Assembly (NCBI RefSeq): GCF_008312895.1
Contig: NZ_VSSP01000015.1
Span: 1-64,000, forward strand
Origin: Luteimonas suaedae
GTDB taxonomy: Bacteria > Pseudomonadota > Gammaproteobacteria > Xanthomonadales > Xanthomonadaceae
Direction of reading: 5' to 3'
Length of the DNA: 64,000 nt
A program made the translations under genes and the position numbers. Shown here piece after piece: positions 34,324 through 41,698 of the stretch. How positions within the stretch are numbered: the first letter of the stretch is position 1; every line of letters begins with the position of its first letter. The notes beneath the pieces are model-generated. The model saw only the letters and a program-made list of their open reading frames with translations, searched no databases and was not told the origin of the DNA.

Positions 34324-35391
34324 TCAGAACGCCTCGTCGAACGCCACCTCGCCCTGCACGCCGACCTGGTAGGCGGACACGCGCCGCTCGAAGAAGTTGG
34401 TCAGCTCCTGCACGTCCTGCAGGTCCATGAAGCCGAACGGGTTGTGCGAACCGAAGTGTTTGGGAAATCCCAGTTGCGCCAGGCGCTGGTCGGCGCAGTA
34501 CTGCAGGTATTCGCGCATGTCCTTGATCGACAGCCCGGCGACGCCGCCGGACAGCGTATCCTCGGCGAACGCGACCTCGCAGTCGACCGCCTCGCGCAGC
34601 ATCTCCACCACCTGCGCCTTGAAGACCTCGTCGACCAGGTCCGGCTCCTCCTCGCGCGCGGTGCGGATCACCTCGAACGCGAACGCCATGTGGCAGCTCT
34701 CGTCGCGGAACACCCAGTTGGTGCCGGCGGCCAGGCCGTTGAGCAGCCCGCGCGAGCGCAGGTAGTAGACGTACGCGAAGGCGCCGAAGAAGAACAGGCC
34801 CTCGATGCAGGCGGCGAAGCACACCAGGTTGAGCAGGAATTGCTGGCGCTGTTCGCGTGTCTCGATCCGTCGCAGGTCCTGGATCGAGTCGATCCACTTG
34901 AAGCAGAACTCAGCCTTCTTGCGGATCGACGGGATGTTCTCGGTGGCGGCGAAGGCCTTGGCGCGCGCGTCCGGGTCCGGCAGGTAGGTGTCGAGCAGCG
35001 TCAGGTAGAACTGCACGTGCAGCGCTTCCTCGTACAGCTGCCGCGACAGGTACATGCGCGCCTCGGGCGCGTTGATGTGGGTGTAGAGGTTGAGCACCAG
35101 GTTGTTGGAAACGATCGAGTCGCCGGTGGCGAAGAACGCGACCAGGCGCTCGATCAGGTGGCGCTCGGCCGGTCCGAGCTTGTGCTTCAGGTCGTGGGTG
35201 TCGAGCGAGAAGTCCACTTCCTCCACCGTCCAGGTATTGCGGATGGCGTCGCGGTACATCTCGTAGAACTGCGGATAGCGCATGGGGCGCAGGGTGAGTT
35301 CGAAGCCGGGATCGAGAAGGCGAGGAGTGAGTGAAGAGGAGTGAGAAACGAGAGATGATGGCGCTGTGCCGACATTGGAGGTCATATGCAT
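34324..35391 (-). CDS. nrdB: Class Ia ribonucleotide reductase, beta (radical) subunit
   Basis: 355 residues. The di-iron/tyrosyl-radical subunit that works with NrdA to make deoxyribonucleotides. Iron ligands and surroundings are visible in SRQLYEEALHVQFY and VFRDESCHMAFAFEVI; the core starts at LLDPGFELTLRPMRYPQFYE. The first ~25 residues (MHMTSNVGTAPSSLVSHSSS...) are unlike the family: SLVSHSSSLTPRL is encoded by one arm of an inverted-repeat element. The start codon (ATG at the outer end or two codons later) overlaps the start of the four-helix-bundle gene on the other strand and lacks a clear ribosome site. Second gene of the nrdAB operon, now separated from nrdA by the element. Confidence 0.93.
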   Translation of the reverse strand: MHMTSNVGTAPSSLVSHSSSLTPRLLDPGFELTLRPMRYPQFYEMYRDAIRNTWTVEEVDFSLDTHDLKHKLGPAERHLIERLVAFFATGDSIVSNNLVLNLYTHINAPEARMYLSRQLYEEALHVQFYLTLLDTYLPDPDARAKAFAATENIPSIRKKAEFCFKWIDSIQDLRRIETREQRQQFLLNLVCFAACIEGLFFFGAFAYVYYLRSRGLLNGLAAGTNWVFRDESCHMAFAFEVIRTAREEEPDLVDEVFKAQVVEMLREAVDCEVAFAEDTLSGGVAGLSIKDMREYLQYCADQRLAQLGFPKHFGSHNPFGFMDLQDVQELTNFFERRVSAYQVGVQGEVAFDEAF

Positions 35392-35804
35392 TACCGGAAG
35401 ACGGTGGTATGGAGTAAGGCGATGGAGGTTGCGCAGGAAACGTACCGGCTGGTGCCTTTGCTGCCGCGAGAAGAAACCTATGGCGTCCGCAGCCAGATGA
35501 CGCGGGCAGTGGTGTCAGTACCCTGCAATATTGCCGAGGGCTGGACGAGGGAATCGAAGAAGGAAAAGGCCCAGTTCCTGGCGATCGCCCAAGGTTCGGC
35601 GGCTGAACTGGAAACGCTCCTGACCTTGTGCGAGCAGCTCGGCTGGTTTCCGGAGCCGAGTACAGCGAGACTCCGGCAGCAACTGGATGAAGTCAGCCGC
35701 ATGCTGACGACCCTGCGACGCAGGAGCAGGAACGAACGAGCGAGAAACGAGTGACCGCTTGTTTTCTGCTTTTACTCATTTCTCACTCCTCATTTCTCAC
35801 TCCT
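35323..35804. mobile_element. Inverted-repeat element carrying a four-helix-bundle gene, between nrdA and nrdB
   Basis: Bounded by 30-bp imperfect inverted repeats (35323-35352 and 35775-35804, 26 of 30 identical) built from GAGGAGTGAGAAACGAG-like units. Inside is one gene with its own GGAGG site. The right end also holds a small hairpin GAGAAACGAGT / ACTCATTTCTC just after the gene, which may stop transcription. One arm lies within the nrdB reading frame and the other ends four bases from the nrdA stop codon. The arms are nearly identical (29 of 30 in one comparison) to those of a 90-bp solo copy 2.7 kb away. No transposase is encoded. Confidence 0.75.
35386..35754 (+). CDS. Four-helix-bundle protein (23S rRNA intervening-sequence protein family)
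   Basis: 122 residues, all helical, beginning MHYRKTVVWSKAMEVAQETY with the family core VSVPCNIAEGWTRESKKEKA and FLAIAQGSAAELETLL. Relatives are encoded in intervening sequences of bacterial 23S rRNA and as small free genes, and resemble the Avd accessory protein of diversity-generating retroelements; their function is unclear, though nucleic-acid binding is likely. GGAGG lies four bases before the ATG. The last residues (RARNE) come from the terminal hairpin of the surrounding element. It is on the strand opposite to nrdAB. Confidence 0.88.
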   Translation: MHYRKTVVWSKAMEVAQETYRLVPLLPREETYGVRSQMTRAVVSVPCNIAEGWTRESKKEKAQFLAIAQGSAAELETLLTLCEQLGWFPEPSTARLRQQLDEVSRMLTTLRRRSRNERARNE

Positions 35805-35807
35805 ATT

Positions 35808-38234
35808 TCACTGGCAGGCTTCGCAGGCCTCCGGGTTCTCCAGTGAGCAGGCGATGGCGTCGGTGGGCGCGACCTCCGGTTTTGGCGCCTCGGCCGCGAT
35901 ACCGCCGATGGTCGCCTTGGCGATCTTGGTCGCCGGCCGCGAGCGCAGGTAGTACGTGGTCTTGATGCCGCGCTTCCAGGCATGCATGTACATCGACGAC
36001 AGCGCGCCGATCTTCGGGCTCTCCATGAACAGGTTGAGCGACTGGCTCTGGTCGATGAAGGCGCCGCGCTCGGCGGCCATGTCGATCAGTGCGCGCATCG
36101 GCAGTTCCCAGGCGGTGCGATAGATCGCGCGCAGCACGTCCGGGATCTCGGCCACGCCCTGGATCGAGCCCTCGGCGCGCTTGATCGCTTCGCGCATCTC
36201 CGACGTCCACAGGCCCAGCTTCTTCAGCTCCTCGACCAGGTAGCGGTTGACCTGCAGGAAGTCGCCCGACAGCGTTTCGCGCTTGAACAGGTTGCTGACC
36301 TGCGGCTCGATGCATTCGTAGCAGCCGGCGATCGAGGCGATGGTGGCGGTCGGCGCGATCGCGATCAGCAGCGAGTTGCGCAGGCCGTGCTCGCGGATGC
36401 GCGCACGCAGCGCCTCCCAGCGCCCGGTGTCCGCCGGCGTCACGCCCCAGGCATCGAACTGCAGCGCGCCGTCGGCGGCGCGGGTGTCGGCGAAGGACGG
36501 GTGGCGGCCGCGTTCGACGGCCAGCTCGCACGAGGTCTCCAGCGCGTGGAAGTAGATCTCCTCGGCGATGCGCGCCGACAGCGCCCGCGCCTGCTCGCCG
36601 TCGAACGGCAGCCGCAGACGGAAGAACACGTCCTGCAGGCCCATGCAGCCCAGGCCGACCGGGCGCCAGCGCAGGTTGCCGCGGCGCGCGGACTCGATCG
36701 GATAGAAGTTGAGGTCGATGACGCGGTCGAGCTGGCGCACCGCCAGGCGCACGGTCTCGGCCAGCTTGTCGAAATCGAACTGCCCGTCGTCGTCGAAATG
36801 CCGGGCCAGGTTGATCGAGCCGAGATTGCAGACCGCGGTCTCCTCGGCCGAGGTGATCTCGAGGATCTCGGTACACAGGTTCGACAGATGGATCACGTTG
36901 CCGGCCTTTGCGGTCTGGTTGCCGGCGCGGTTGCAGGTGTCCTTGAAGGTCATCCAGCCGTTGCCGGTCTGCGCCAGGGTGCGCATCATCCGCGCATACA
37001 GCTCGCGCGCCTTGACCGTGCGCACCGCCTTGCCCTGCTGCTCGGCCTGCACGTAGGCGCGCTCGAACGCCTCGCCGTACAGGTCGGTGAGCGCCGGCAC
37101 CACGCGCGGATCGAACAGCGACCACTCGGCGTCGGCCTCGACCCGCTGCATGAACAGGTCGGGGATCCAGTTGGCGAGGTTGAGGTTATGGGTGCGGCGC
37201 GCGTCGTCGCCGGTGTTGTCGCGCAGCTCCAGGAATTCCTCGACGTCGGCGTGCCAGGGCTCCAGGTACACGCAGGCCGCGCCCTTCCGTTTTCCACCCT
37301 GATTGACCGCCGACACCGAGGAATCGAGCGTCTTCAACCACGGCACGATGCCGTTGGAGTGGCCGTTGGTCGACTTGATCAGCGATCCGCGCGAACGCAC
37401 CCGGGTGTAGCTGACGCCGATGCCGCCGCTGAACTTCGACAGCTGGGCGATGTCGCCGTAGCGCTGGTAGATCGACTCCAGCGTGTCCTGCGGCGAGTCG
37501 AGCAGGAAACAGCTCGACAGCTGCTCGTGGGTGGTGCCGGAGTTGAACAACGTCGGCGAACTCGGCAGGTAGTCCAGCTGCCCCATGCGCCGGTACAGCG
37601 CCAGCGCCTCGGGCACGTCCTCGCTCAGCGCGCAGGCGATGCGCATGAAGAACTGTTGCGGGGTCTCGAGGACCTTGCGCGCATGCGGATGGCGCAGCAG
37701 GTAGCGGTCGTACAACGTGCGCAGGCCGAAGTAGTCGAAGCCCATGTCCAGCGCCGGGTCGATGGCGTCGTTGAGCTTGCGCGCGTTGGTCTGCACGAAG
37801 TCGAGCAGGCGGTCGTTGATCAGGCCGAGTTCGTGGCCGCGCATCACCGACTGCGAGAAGGCGTGGATCTCCTGTCCCATCACCTCCTTGCCGATCACGT
37901 TGGCCAGCAGGCGCGCGGCCAGGCGGCTGTACTCGGGCTCCTCGGCGGTCAGCAGCGCCGCGGTGCGGATCGACAGCTCGTCGAGTTCGCGGGTGCTGGC
38001 GCCGTCGTAGAGGCCGGAGATGGTGCGCGTGGCCACGCGCATCGGATCGATCGCGTGCAGCCCTTCGCAGCAGCGCTGTACCGCGCGCACGATCTTGTTG
38101 AGGTCGACCGGCTCGCGGCTGCCGTTGCGCTTGGTCACGTGCATCGCGGTGGCGGTGGGCGGCGGGGTCAGCAGGAAGGACGGATCCTGCTGCGCGGCCG
38201 GTTCGACGGTCGCGACGGCGTCGTTCTGGTTCAT
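35808..38234 (-). CDS. nrdA: Class Ia ribonucleotide reductase, alpha (catalytic) subunit
   Basis: About 808 residues. Reduces ribonucleoside diphosphates in the cytosol. An N-terminal ATP-cone (MHVTKRNGSREPVDLNKIVR) is followed by the catalytic barrel with SSCFLLDSPQDTLES (one redox cysteine), NLCTEILEIT (radical cysteine and glutamate) and PTATIASIAGC (phosphate binding). The C-terminal pair CEAC in ENPEACEACQ re-reduces the active site. The ATG at MNQNDA has GGAGA eight bases upstream; an ATG five codons earlier overlaps that site. A cobalamin riboswitch precedes the gene on the same strand. Confidence 0.95.
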   Translation of the reverse strand: MNQNDAVATVEPAAQQDPSFLLTPPPTATAMHVTKRNGSREPVDLNKIVRAVQRCCEGLHAIDPMRVATRTISGLYDGASTRELDELSIRTAALLTAEEPEYSRLAARLLANVIGKEVMGQEIHAFSQSVMRGHELGLINDRLLDFVQTNARKLNDAIDPALDMGFDYFGLRTLYDRYLLRHPHARKVLETPQQFFMRIACALSEDVPEALALYRRMGQLDYLPSSPTLFNSGTTHEQLSSCFLLDSPQDTLESIYQRYGDIAQLSKFSGGIGVSYTRVRSRGSLIKSTNGHSNGIVPWLKTLDSSVSAVNQGGKRKGAACVYLEPWHADVEEFLELRDNTGDDARRTHNLNLANWIPDLFMQRVEADAEWSLFDPRVVPALTDLYGEAFERAYVQAEQQGKAVRTVKARELYARMMRTLAQTGNGWMTFKDTCNRAGNQTAKAGNVIHLSNLCTEILEITSAEETAVCNLGSINLARHFDDDGQFDFDKLAETVRLAVRQLDRVIDLNFYPIESARRGNLRWRPVGLGCMGLQDVFFRLRLPFDGEQARALSARIAEEIYFHALETSCELAVERGRHPSFADTRAADGALQFDAWGVTPADTGRWEALRARIREHGLRNSLLIAIAPTATIASIAGCYECIEPQVSNLFKRETLSGDFLQVNRYLVEELKKLGLWTSEMREAIKRAEGSIQGVAEIPDVLRAIYRTAWELPMRALIDMAAERGAFIDQSQSLNLFMESPKIGALSSMYMHAWKRGIKTTYYLRSRPATKIAKATIGGIAAEAPKPEVAPTDAIACSLENPEACEACQ

Positions 38235-38481
38235 TTCGGTGTTCTCCATGCGGGACGCACAGCCGCCTGACCCGCGCAGGCGGCAGAGGACACGGGCGCG
38301 CGACGGCGATGACGTCGTCGCGGCCTCGCCCCCTCGGGCGCGCGGTCTCGTCGCAGGATGGGAAAGCGGCGTCGCAGCGGTCGCGACCGCATCCGGTGAC
38401 GGACGGCCGCGCGTCTGCTTCGCCAGCCATCTCCCCCCGGAGAATCCGCAGCCGGCACCGCGCGTCGTGCTTCGCGCGGCT
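38235..38481 (-). promoter_or_regulatory. nrdA mRNA leader between riboswitch and start codon
   Basis: About 245 bases without a gene. Directly after the B12 box the RNA can form a strong hairpin (CCGCGCG / CGCGCGG, loop AAGCACGA) enclosed by CAGCCG / CGGCTG. This is a candidate for the regulatory stem-loop that pairs with the aptamer. No T-run follows, so control could act on translation or through Rho. The ribosome site GGAGA lies at the far end. Confidence 0.45.
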
Positions 38482-38766
38482 GTCGGCAGGTCTTCGGACT
38501 TACGGGCGGAGCGAAGAGTGAGAAGTGAGGAGTGAGAAACGAGTCAGCGCCCGACGCGGCCGCCCTGCTTTTACTCGTTTCTCACTCCTCTCCACTCACT
38601 CCTGCTTTTCCTAGCCCGCCGCTTCCCGAGGCTGTGCCTCAGTGCTCTGTGGCGGGGTCGTTCCCAATTACCGCTGCGGGGCAGTGCCGGACTGGCCGCA
38701 TCCTGGTTCGATGGGCGTCACCGGCTTCCCGTTTTCATCCGGCGGGTAGCGACCGCCGGAACCGAC
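38482..38766 (-). promoter_or_regulatory. Cobalamin riboswitch controlling nrdAB, interrupted by a 90-bp inverted repeat
   Basis: Read on the minus strand, the order of conserved parts is that of the cobalamin aptamer: GGTTCC, GGATGAAAACGGGAAGCCGG, then GGCACTGCCCCGCAGCGGTA, GGGAACGACCCCGCCAC, GAGCACTGAGG, CGGGAAGCGGCGGGC, and finally the B12 box AGTCCGAAGACCTGCC (38485-38500). The stem just before the box (CGGGC / GCCCG) normally has a short loop. Here its loop is enlarged by a 90-bp near-palindrome that could fold on itself and leave the core intact. In Streptomyces a B12 riboswitch shuts off nrdABS when B12 is present, because a B12-dependent class II enzyme takes over; the same logic is likely here. 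Confidence 0.88.
38514..38603. mobile_element. Solo 90-bp inverted-repeat element inside the cobalamin riboswitch
   Basis: Two 30-bp arms (38514-38543 and 38574-38603, 26 of 30 identical when inverted) around a 30-bp centre. The inner 11 bp of the arms, GAGAAACGAGT / ACTCGTTTCTC, are a perfect stem and the centre ends CTGCTTTTA. Arms and the CTGCTTTTACTC junction match the right end of the element with the four-helix-bundle gene between nrdA and nrdB. It looks like an internally deleted or end-derived, non-coding form. Confidence 0.75.
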
Positions 38767-38803
38767 GACCACAAGATAGTGGGGGAGCCATGATCCGTCA
38801 ACG

Positions 38804-39217
38804 CTAAATGTGGTGCGCGTCCGTTGCGGCGGGCGGCAACACCATCCGCTGCATCAGGTGTCGCAGGGTGATGGCGGGATCGGCATCGCAGTGCCCAGTG
38901 TGCACGGGCGACATCTGGATGACGGCGCTGCGTCGGGCGGTCAGCGAATGGAAACGCGCGCGTGGCGGCAATTGCCCGATCGGGCCGCTGCCCGGGCCAC
39001 CACGACAGACCGCCACGATCGCATCGAGATGGCGGCGCAGGGCGTCGAGGTCGACGGTCGGGTCGAGCGCGCGCAGCCGTGCCGGCGCCAGCGCGACCGC
39101 GGCGTCGAGAAAGCCGAGCGCCGGGCAGGACAGCAGCACGCCGACGTTGACGAACTCCTCGCGCTCGACCCGCGGCACGACGCGGATCACCGCATAGTCA
39201 TACAGATGCGCGTGCAC
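38804..39217 (-). CDS. DUF3037 protein
   Basis: 137 residues. Recognised as DUF3037 by the start MHAHLYDYAVIRVVPRVERE and the following EFVNVGVLLSCP and SPIGQLPPRARFHSLTARRS-like core. Function unknown. It starts with GTG, preceded seven bases upstream by an excellent GAGGAGG site that lies in the end of the HipA-like gene; the two overlap by 20 bp and are surely co-expressed. The same pairing (HipA-like kinase plus DUF3037) is common in proteobacteria, which suggests a joint role, possibly toxin-antitoxin-like; that is inference. Confidence 0.8.
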   Translation of the reverse strand: MHAHLYDYAVIRVVPRVEREEFVNVGVLLSCPALGFLDAAVALAPARLRALDPTVDLDALRRHLDAIVAVCRGGPGSGPIGQLPPRARFHSLTARRSAVIQMSPVHTGHCDADPAITLRHLMQRMVLPPAATDAHHI

Positions 39218-39971
39218 GCAGGGCCTCCTCCACGAAGACGTGCCGCACCTGCAGGCGCCGGCACAGGTGCTCGATGTAGCCGTCGCGGCGCGATTGCACC
39301 GTCGCGACCTCCGCGGTCTCGTCCAGCCACTCGTCCGGCACCAGGTCGATCGCGCGCCGGATCAGGGCCTCGTCCAGTGCCGCCGCCATCCGCGCGTCCA
39401 CCGCTTCCAGCGTGTCCGCGAACGGCAGCAGCACATGGTCGACGATCATCGGGAATGGACTAGCAGCCGCCTTGCCGGCGCTGTCCCAGTCGTGGTGGAA
39501 GTACAGGGCGGCGCCATGGTCGATCAGCATCAGGCGCTGATGCCAGATCATCAGGTTCGGATTGCGCGCGGTGCGGTCGACGTTGCTGACATAGGCGTCG
39601 AACCAGACGATGGCCGAGGCGAGGTCGCTGTCGGGTCGGTCGGCCACGGGGTCGAAGGCGATCGCGCCGGGTAGGTAGTCCAGGCCGAGGTTGAGTCCGG
39701 CGCTGGCGCGGATCAGCGCCTGGATCTCGGGATCGCCTTCGGTCCGGGCGAGCTCCGGGTCCAGCGTGATCTTCACGATCTCCGGCACCGGAAGCCCGAG
39801 CGAGCGCGCGAGTTCGCCGGCGATCAGTTCGGCCACCAGTGCTCTCGGCCCCTGGCCGGCGCCACGGAACTTGAGCACGTACATCCCCTCGTCGTCGGCC
39901 TCGATCACCGCAGGCAGCGAGCCGCCCTCGCGCAGCGGCGTGACATAGCGGGTGGTGCGGACCGTTCTCAG
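39198..39971 (-). CDS. HipA-like kinase family protein
   Basis: About 257 residues, shorter than HipA itself (about 440). Visible are the ATP-binding region KFRGAGQGPRALVAELIAGE, the catalytic-loop-like SNVDRTARNPNLMIW and the metal-binding LIDHGAALYFHHDW. It is probably a Ser/Thr-type kinase fold in the cytosol. The conserved N-terminus (RTTRYVTPLREGGSLPAVIE) has no ATG, GTG or TTG in front, so translation may begin at the CTG used here; otherwise a GTG 21 codons further in would lose the conserved part. It overlaps DUF3037 downstream and is divergent from the fructosamine kinase gene. Confidence 0.75.
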   Translation of the reverse strand: MRTVRTTRYVTPLREGGSLPAVIEADDEGMYVLKFRGAGQGPRALVAELIAGELARSLGLPVPEIVKITLDPELARTEGDPEIQALIRASAGLNLGLDYLPGAIAFDPVADRPDSDLASAIVWFDAYVSNVDRTARNPNLMIWHQRLMLIDHGAALYFHHDWDSAGKAAASPFPMIVDHVLLPFADTLEAVDARMAAALDEALIRRAIDLVPDEWLDETAEVATVQSRRDGYIEHLCRRLQVRHVFVEEALRARASV

Positions 39972-40129
39972 GGTCGGGCTCCCGAAGGCAGGCCGCAGAT
40001 GGTACCCGTCGCCGCTGCCGTGCGCCGGGGCGTCGACCGACGGCGCCTCCGCGAGGCGGCGCCGGTTCCCGAGGCCACCGGCGGTCTGCGGGCGCGGCGC
40101 CGCCGGGTCCGGCAGGCGACAATCGCGGC

Positions 40130-40933
40130 ATGGACGCGGACCTGCGCACCCGTCTCGATGCCTGCGGCGACGGCCTGCACGCGCTGGTGCTGGCCGACGG
40201 CCGCGCCGTGATCGCCAAGCGACGCGGCGATGCGCCGGCGGGATTCTTCGCGATGGAGGCCCATGGCCTGGCGTTGTTGCGCGAAGCGCGTGGGCTGCGG
40301 GTTCCGGCCGTGATCGCGCTCGCCGACGACGCGCTGGTGCTCGAGGATCTCGGCCGCGGCCGGCCGTCGCCAGCGGCCTGGGCGCGCGCCGGACGCGCGC
40401 TGGCGCGGCAGCATGCGTGTGCCGCAGACCGTTTCGGTCTCGACCGCGACGGCTGGTGCGGCAACAGCGCCCAGGCCAACACGCCGATGGCCGACGGCTG
40501 GCGCTTCTTCGCCGAATGCCGGCTGCTGCCACAGGCGCGCCGCGCCCGCGACGGCGGACGCCTCGACCGTGCCGACGTCGCCGCGGTCGAGCGCCTGTGC
40601 GCCGCATTGCCGGCACGCATTCCGGCGCAGCCGCCGGCGCTGCTGCACGGCGACCTGTGGCGCGGCAACCTGCATGCCTGCGGCGACGGCGAGCTGGCGC
40701 TGATCGACGCCGGCGCGGTGCATCACGGCTGGGCCGAGGCCGACCTGGCGATGCTGACGTTGTTCGGCGAACCGCCGGCGGGCTTCCTCGATGCCTACCA
40801 CGAGGCGGCGGGCGGCGACGCCGGCTGGCGCGCGCGCGCGCCGCTGTACAACCTCTACCACCTGCTCAACCACCTCAACCTGTTCGGCCGCGGCTACCTG
40901 GAGGCGGTGCGGCGCGTCCTGCGAGCGCCATGA
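40130..40933 (+). CDS. Fructosamine kinase family protein
   Basis: 267 residues of the aminoglycoside-phosphotransferase/choline-kinase fold. The catalytic loop HGDLWRGN (about 181-188) and the metal site LIDAGAVHHGWAEADLAM are clear. Family members phosphorylate ketoamines on glycated proteins so that the sugar falls off (protein repair), in the cytosol. The first ATG follows a GGCAGGCGAC stretch with only a weak ribosome site. Divergent from the HipA-like gene. Confidence 0.88.
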   Translation: MDADLRTRLDACGDGLHALVLADGRAVIAKRRGDAPAGFFAMEAHGLALLREARGLRVPAVIALADDALVLEDLGRGRPSPAAWARAGRALARQHACAADRFGLDRDGWCGNSAQANTPMADGWRFFAECRLLPQARRARDGGRLDRADVAAVERLCAALPARIPAQPPALLHGDLWRGNLHACGDGELALIDAGAVHHGWAEADLAMLTLFGEPPAGFLDAYHEAAGGDAGWRARAPLYNLYHLLNHLNLFGRGYLEAVRRVLRAP

Positions 40934-41104
40934 ACTCGCGGACGCCGCATTGGCGCGGCGCGGGCCCGTCGCCGTAGATGCGTCGGTCGGGCGGTAGGTA
41001 CTGGCATCGGGATCGTCGCCCGCGCAAGCCGGGACGCGAAACAGGCCAAGGCAACGGCCAGCAGCACGGACGCGAGGTGCGGGTGCCCGGGTCGTTGCCT
41101 GCGC

Positions 41105-41698
41105 TCAGTCGCCGCGCATGCGCAGCATCCATTCGCGTAGCTCGGGATCAGGATGTCCGCCCACGATCTCGTCGAAGGTGCCGGGGGCCTCGTCCTGCCC
41201 GAGCTTGAAGGTGGCATGCGTGCGCTCGACATGTGCGCGGAACGCGATGATCCGTTCGCGCAGCGGTGCATAGCGTGCGCCCATGCGGTCGACCGTCCAC
41301 GGGTCGGCGCGGCCCGCTTCGAGGTGGCGGGCGAGGCGTTCGAGCGCGTCGTCGGTCTCGTCGGGTACGAACTCGATCCGGACGTGGAAGCGCGCCACCG
41401 CATAGTTCCATGTCGGGCCCCAGGTCGGGTTCGATACCAGCCGCGGCGCGACATAGCCTTGCGGCCCCTGGAACAGCAGCAGCGCCCGCGGCGCGGCCTG
41501 CAGCCCGGCGACCAGCGGATTGCCGCGGGCAAGGTGGCCGAACAGCGAGACGATGCGGCCGTCGTCGCTGCATTCGGCGAGCAGCGGCAGGGGCGTGGCC
41601 GCTGCATCCGCCTCCAGCGGAACGACCCAGGCGAGCGGATAGGCGTTGACCAGGGCCAGCACGTCTTCGTCGCTGCGCGGGGCGAATGCCGGGCTCAT
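41105..41698 (-). CDS. PaiB-like FMN-binding protein
   Basis: 197 residues with the split-barrel FMN-binding fold of the PaiB/YjbJ-like family: AYPLAWVVPLEADAAATPLP at the start, then GHLARGNPLVAGL, LLLFQGPQGYVAPRLVSNPT and WNYAVARFHVRIEF. In Bacillus PaiB is a negative regulator of sporulation and protease genes; in other bacteria the family is mostly uncharacterised and may act on small molecules. It overlaps the preceding hydrolase gene by ATGA and is probably translated with it. Confidence 0.85.
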   Translation of the reverse strand: MSPAFAPRSDEDVLALVNAYPLAWVVPLEADAAATPLPLLAECSDDGRIVSLFGHLARGNPLVAGLQAAPRALLLFQGPQGYVAPRLVSNPTWGPTWNYAVARFHVRIEFVPDETDDALERLARHLEAGRADPWTVDRMGARYAPLRERIIAFRAHVERTHATFKLGQDEAPGTFDEIVGGHPDPELREWMLRMRGD

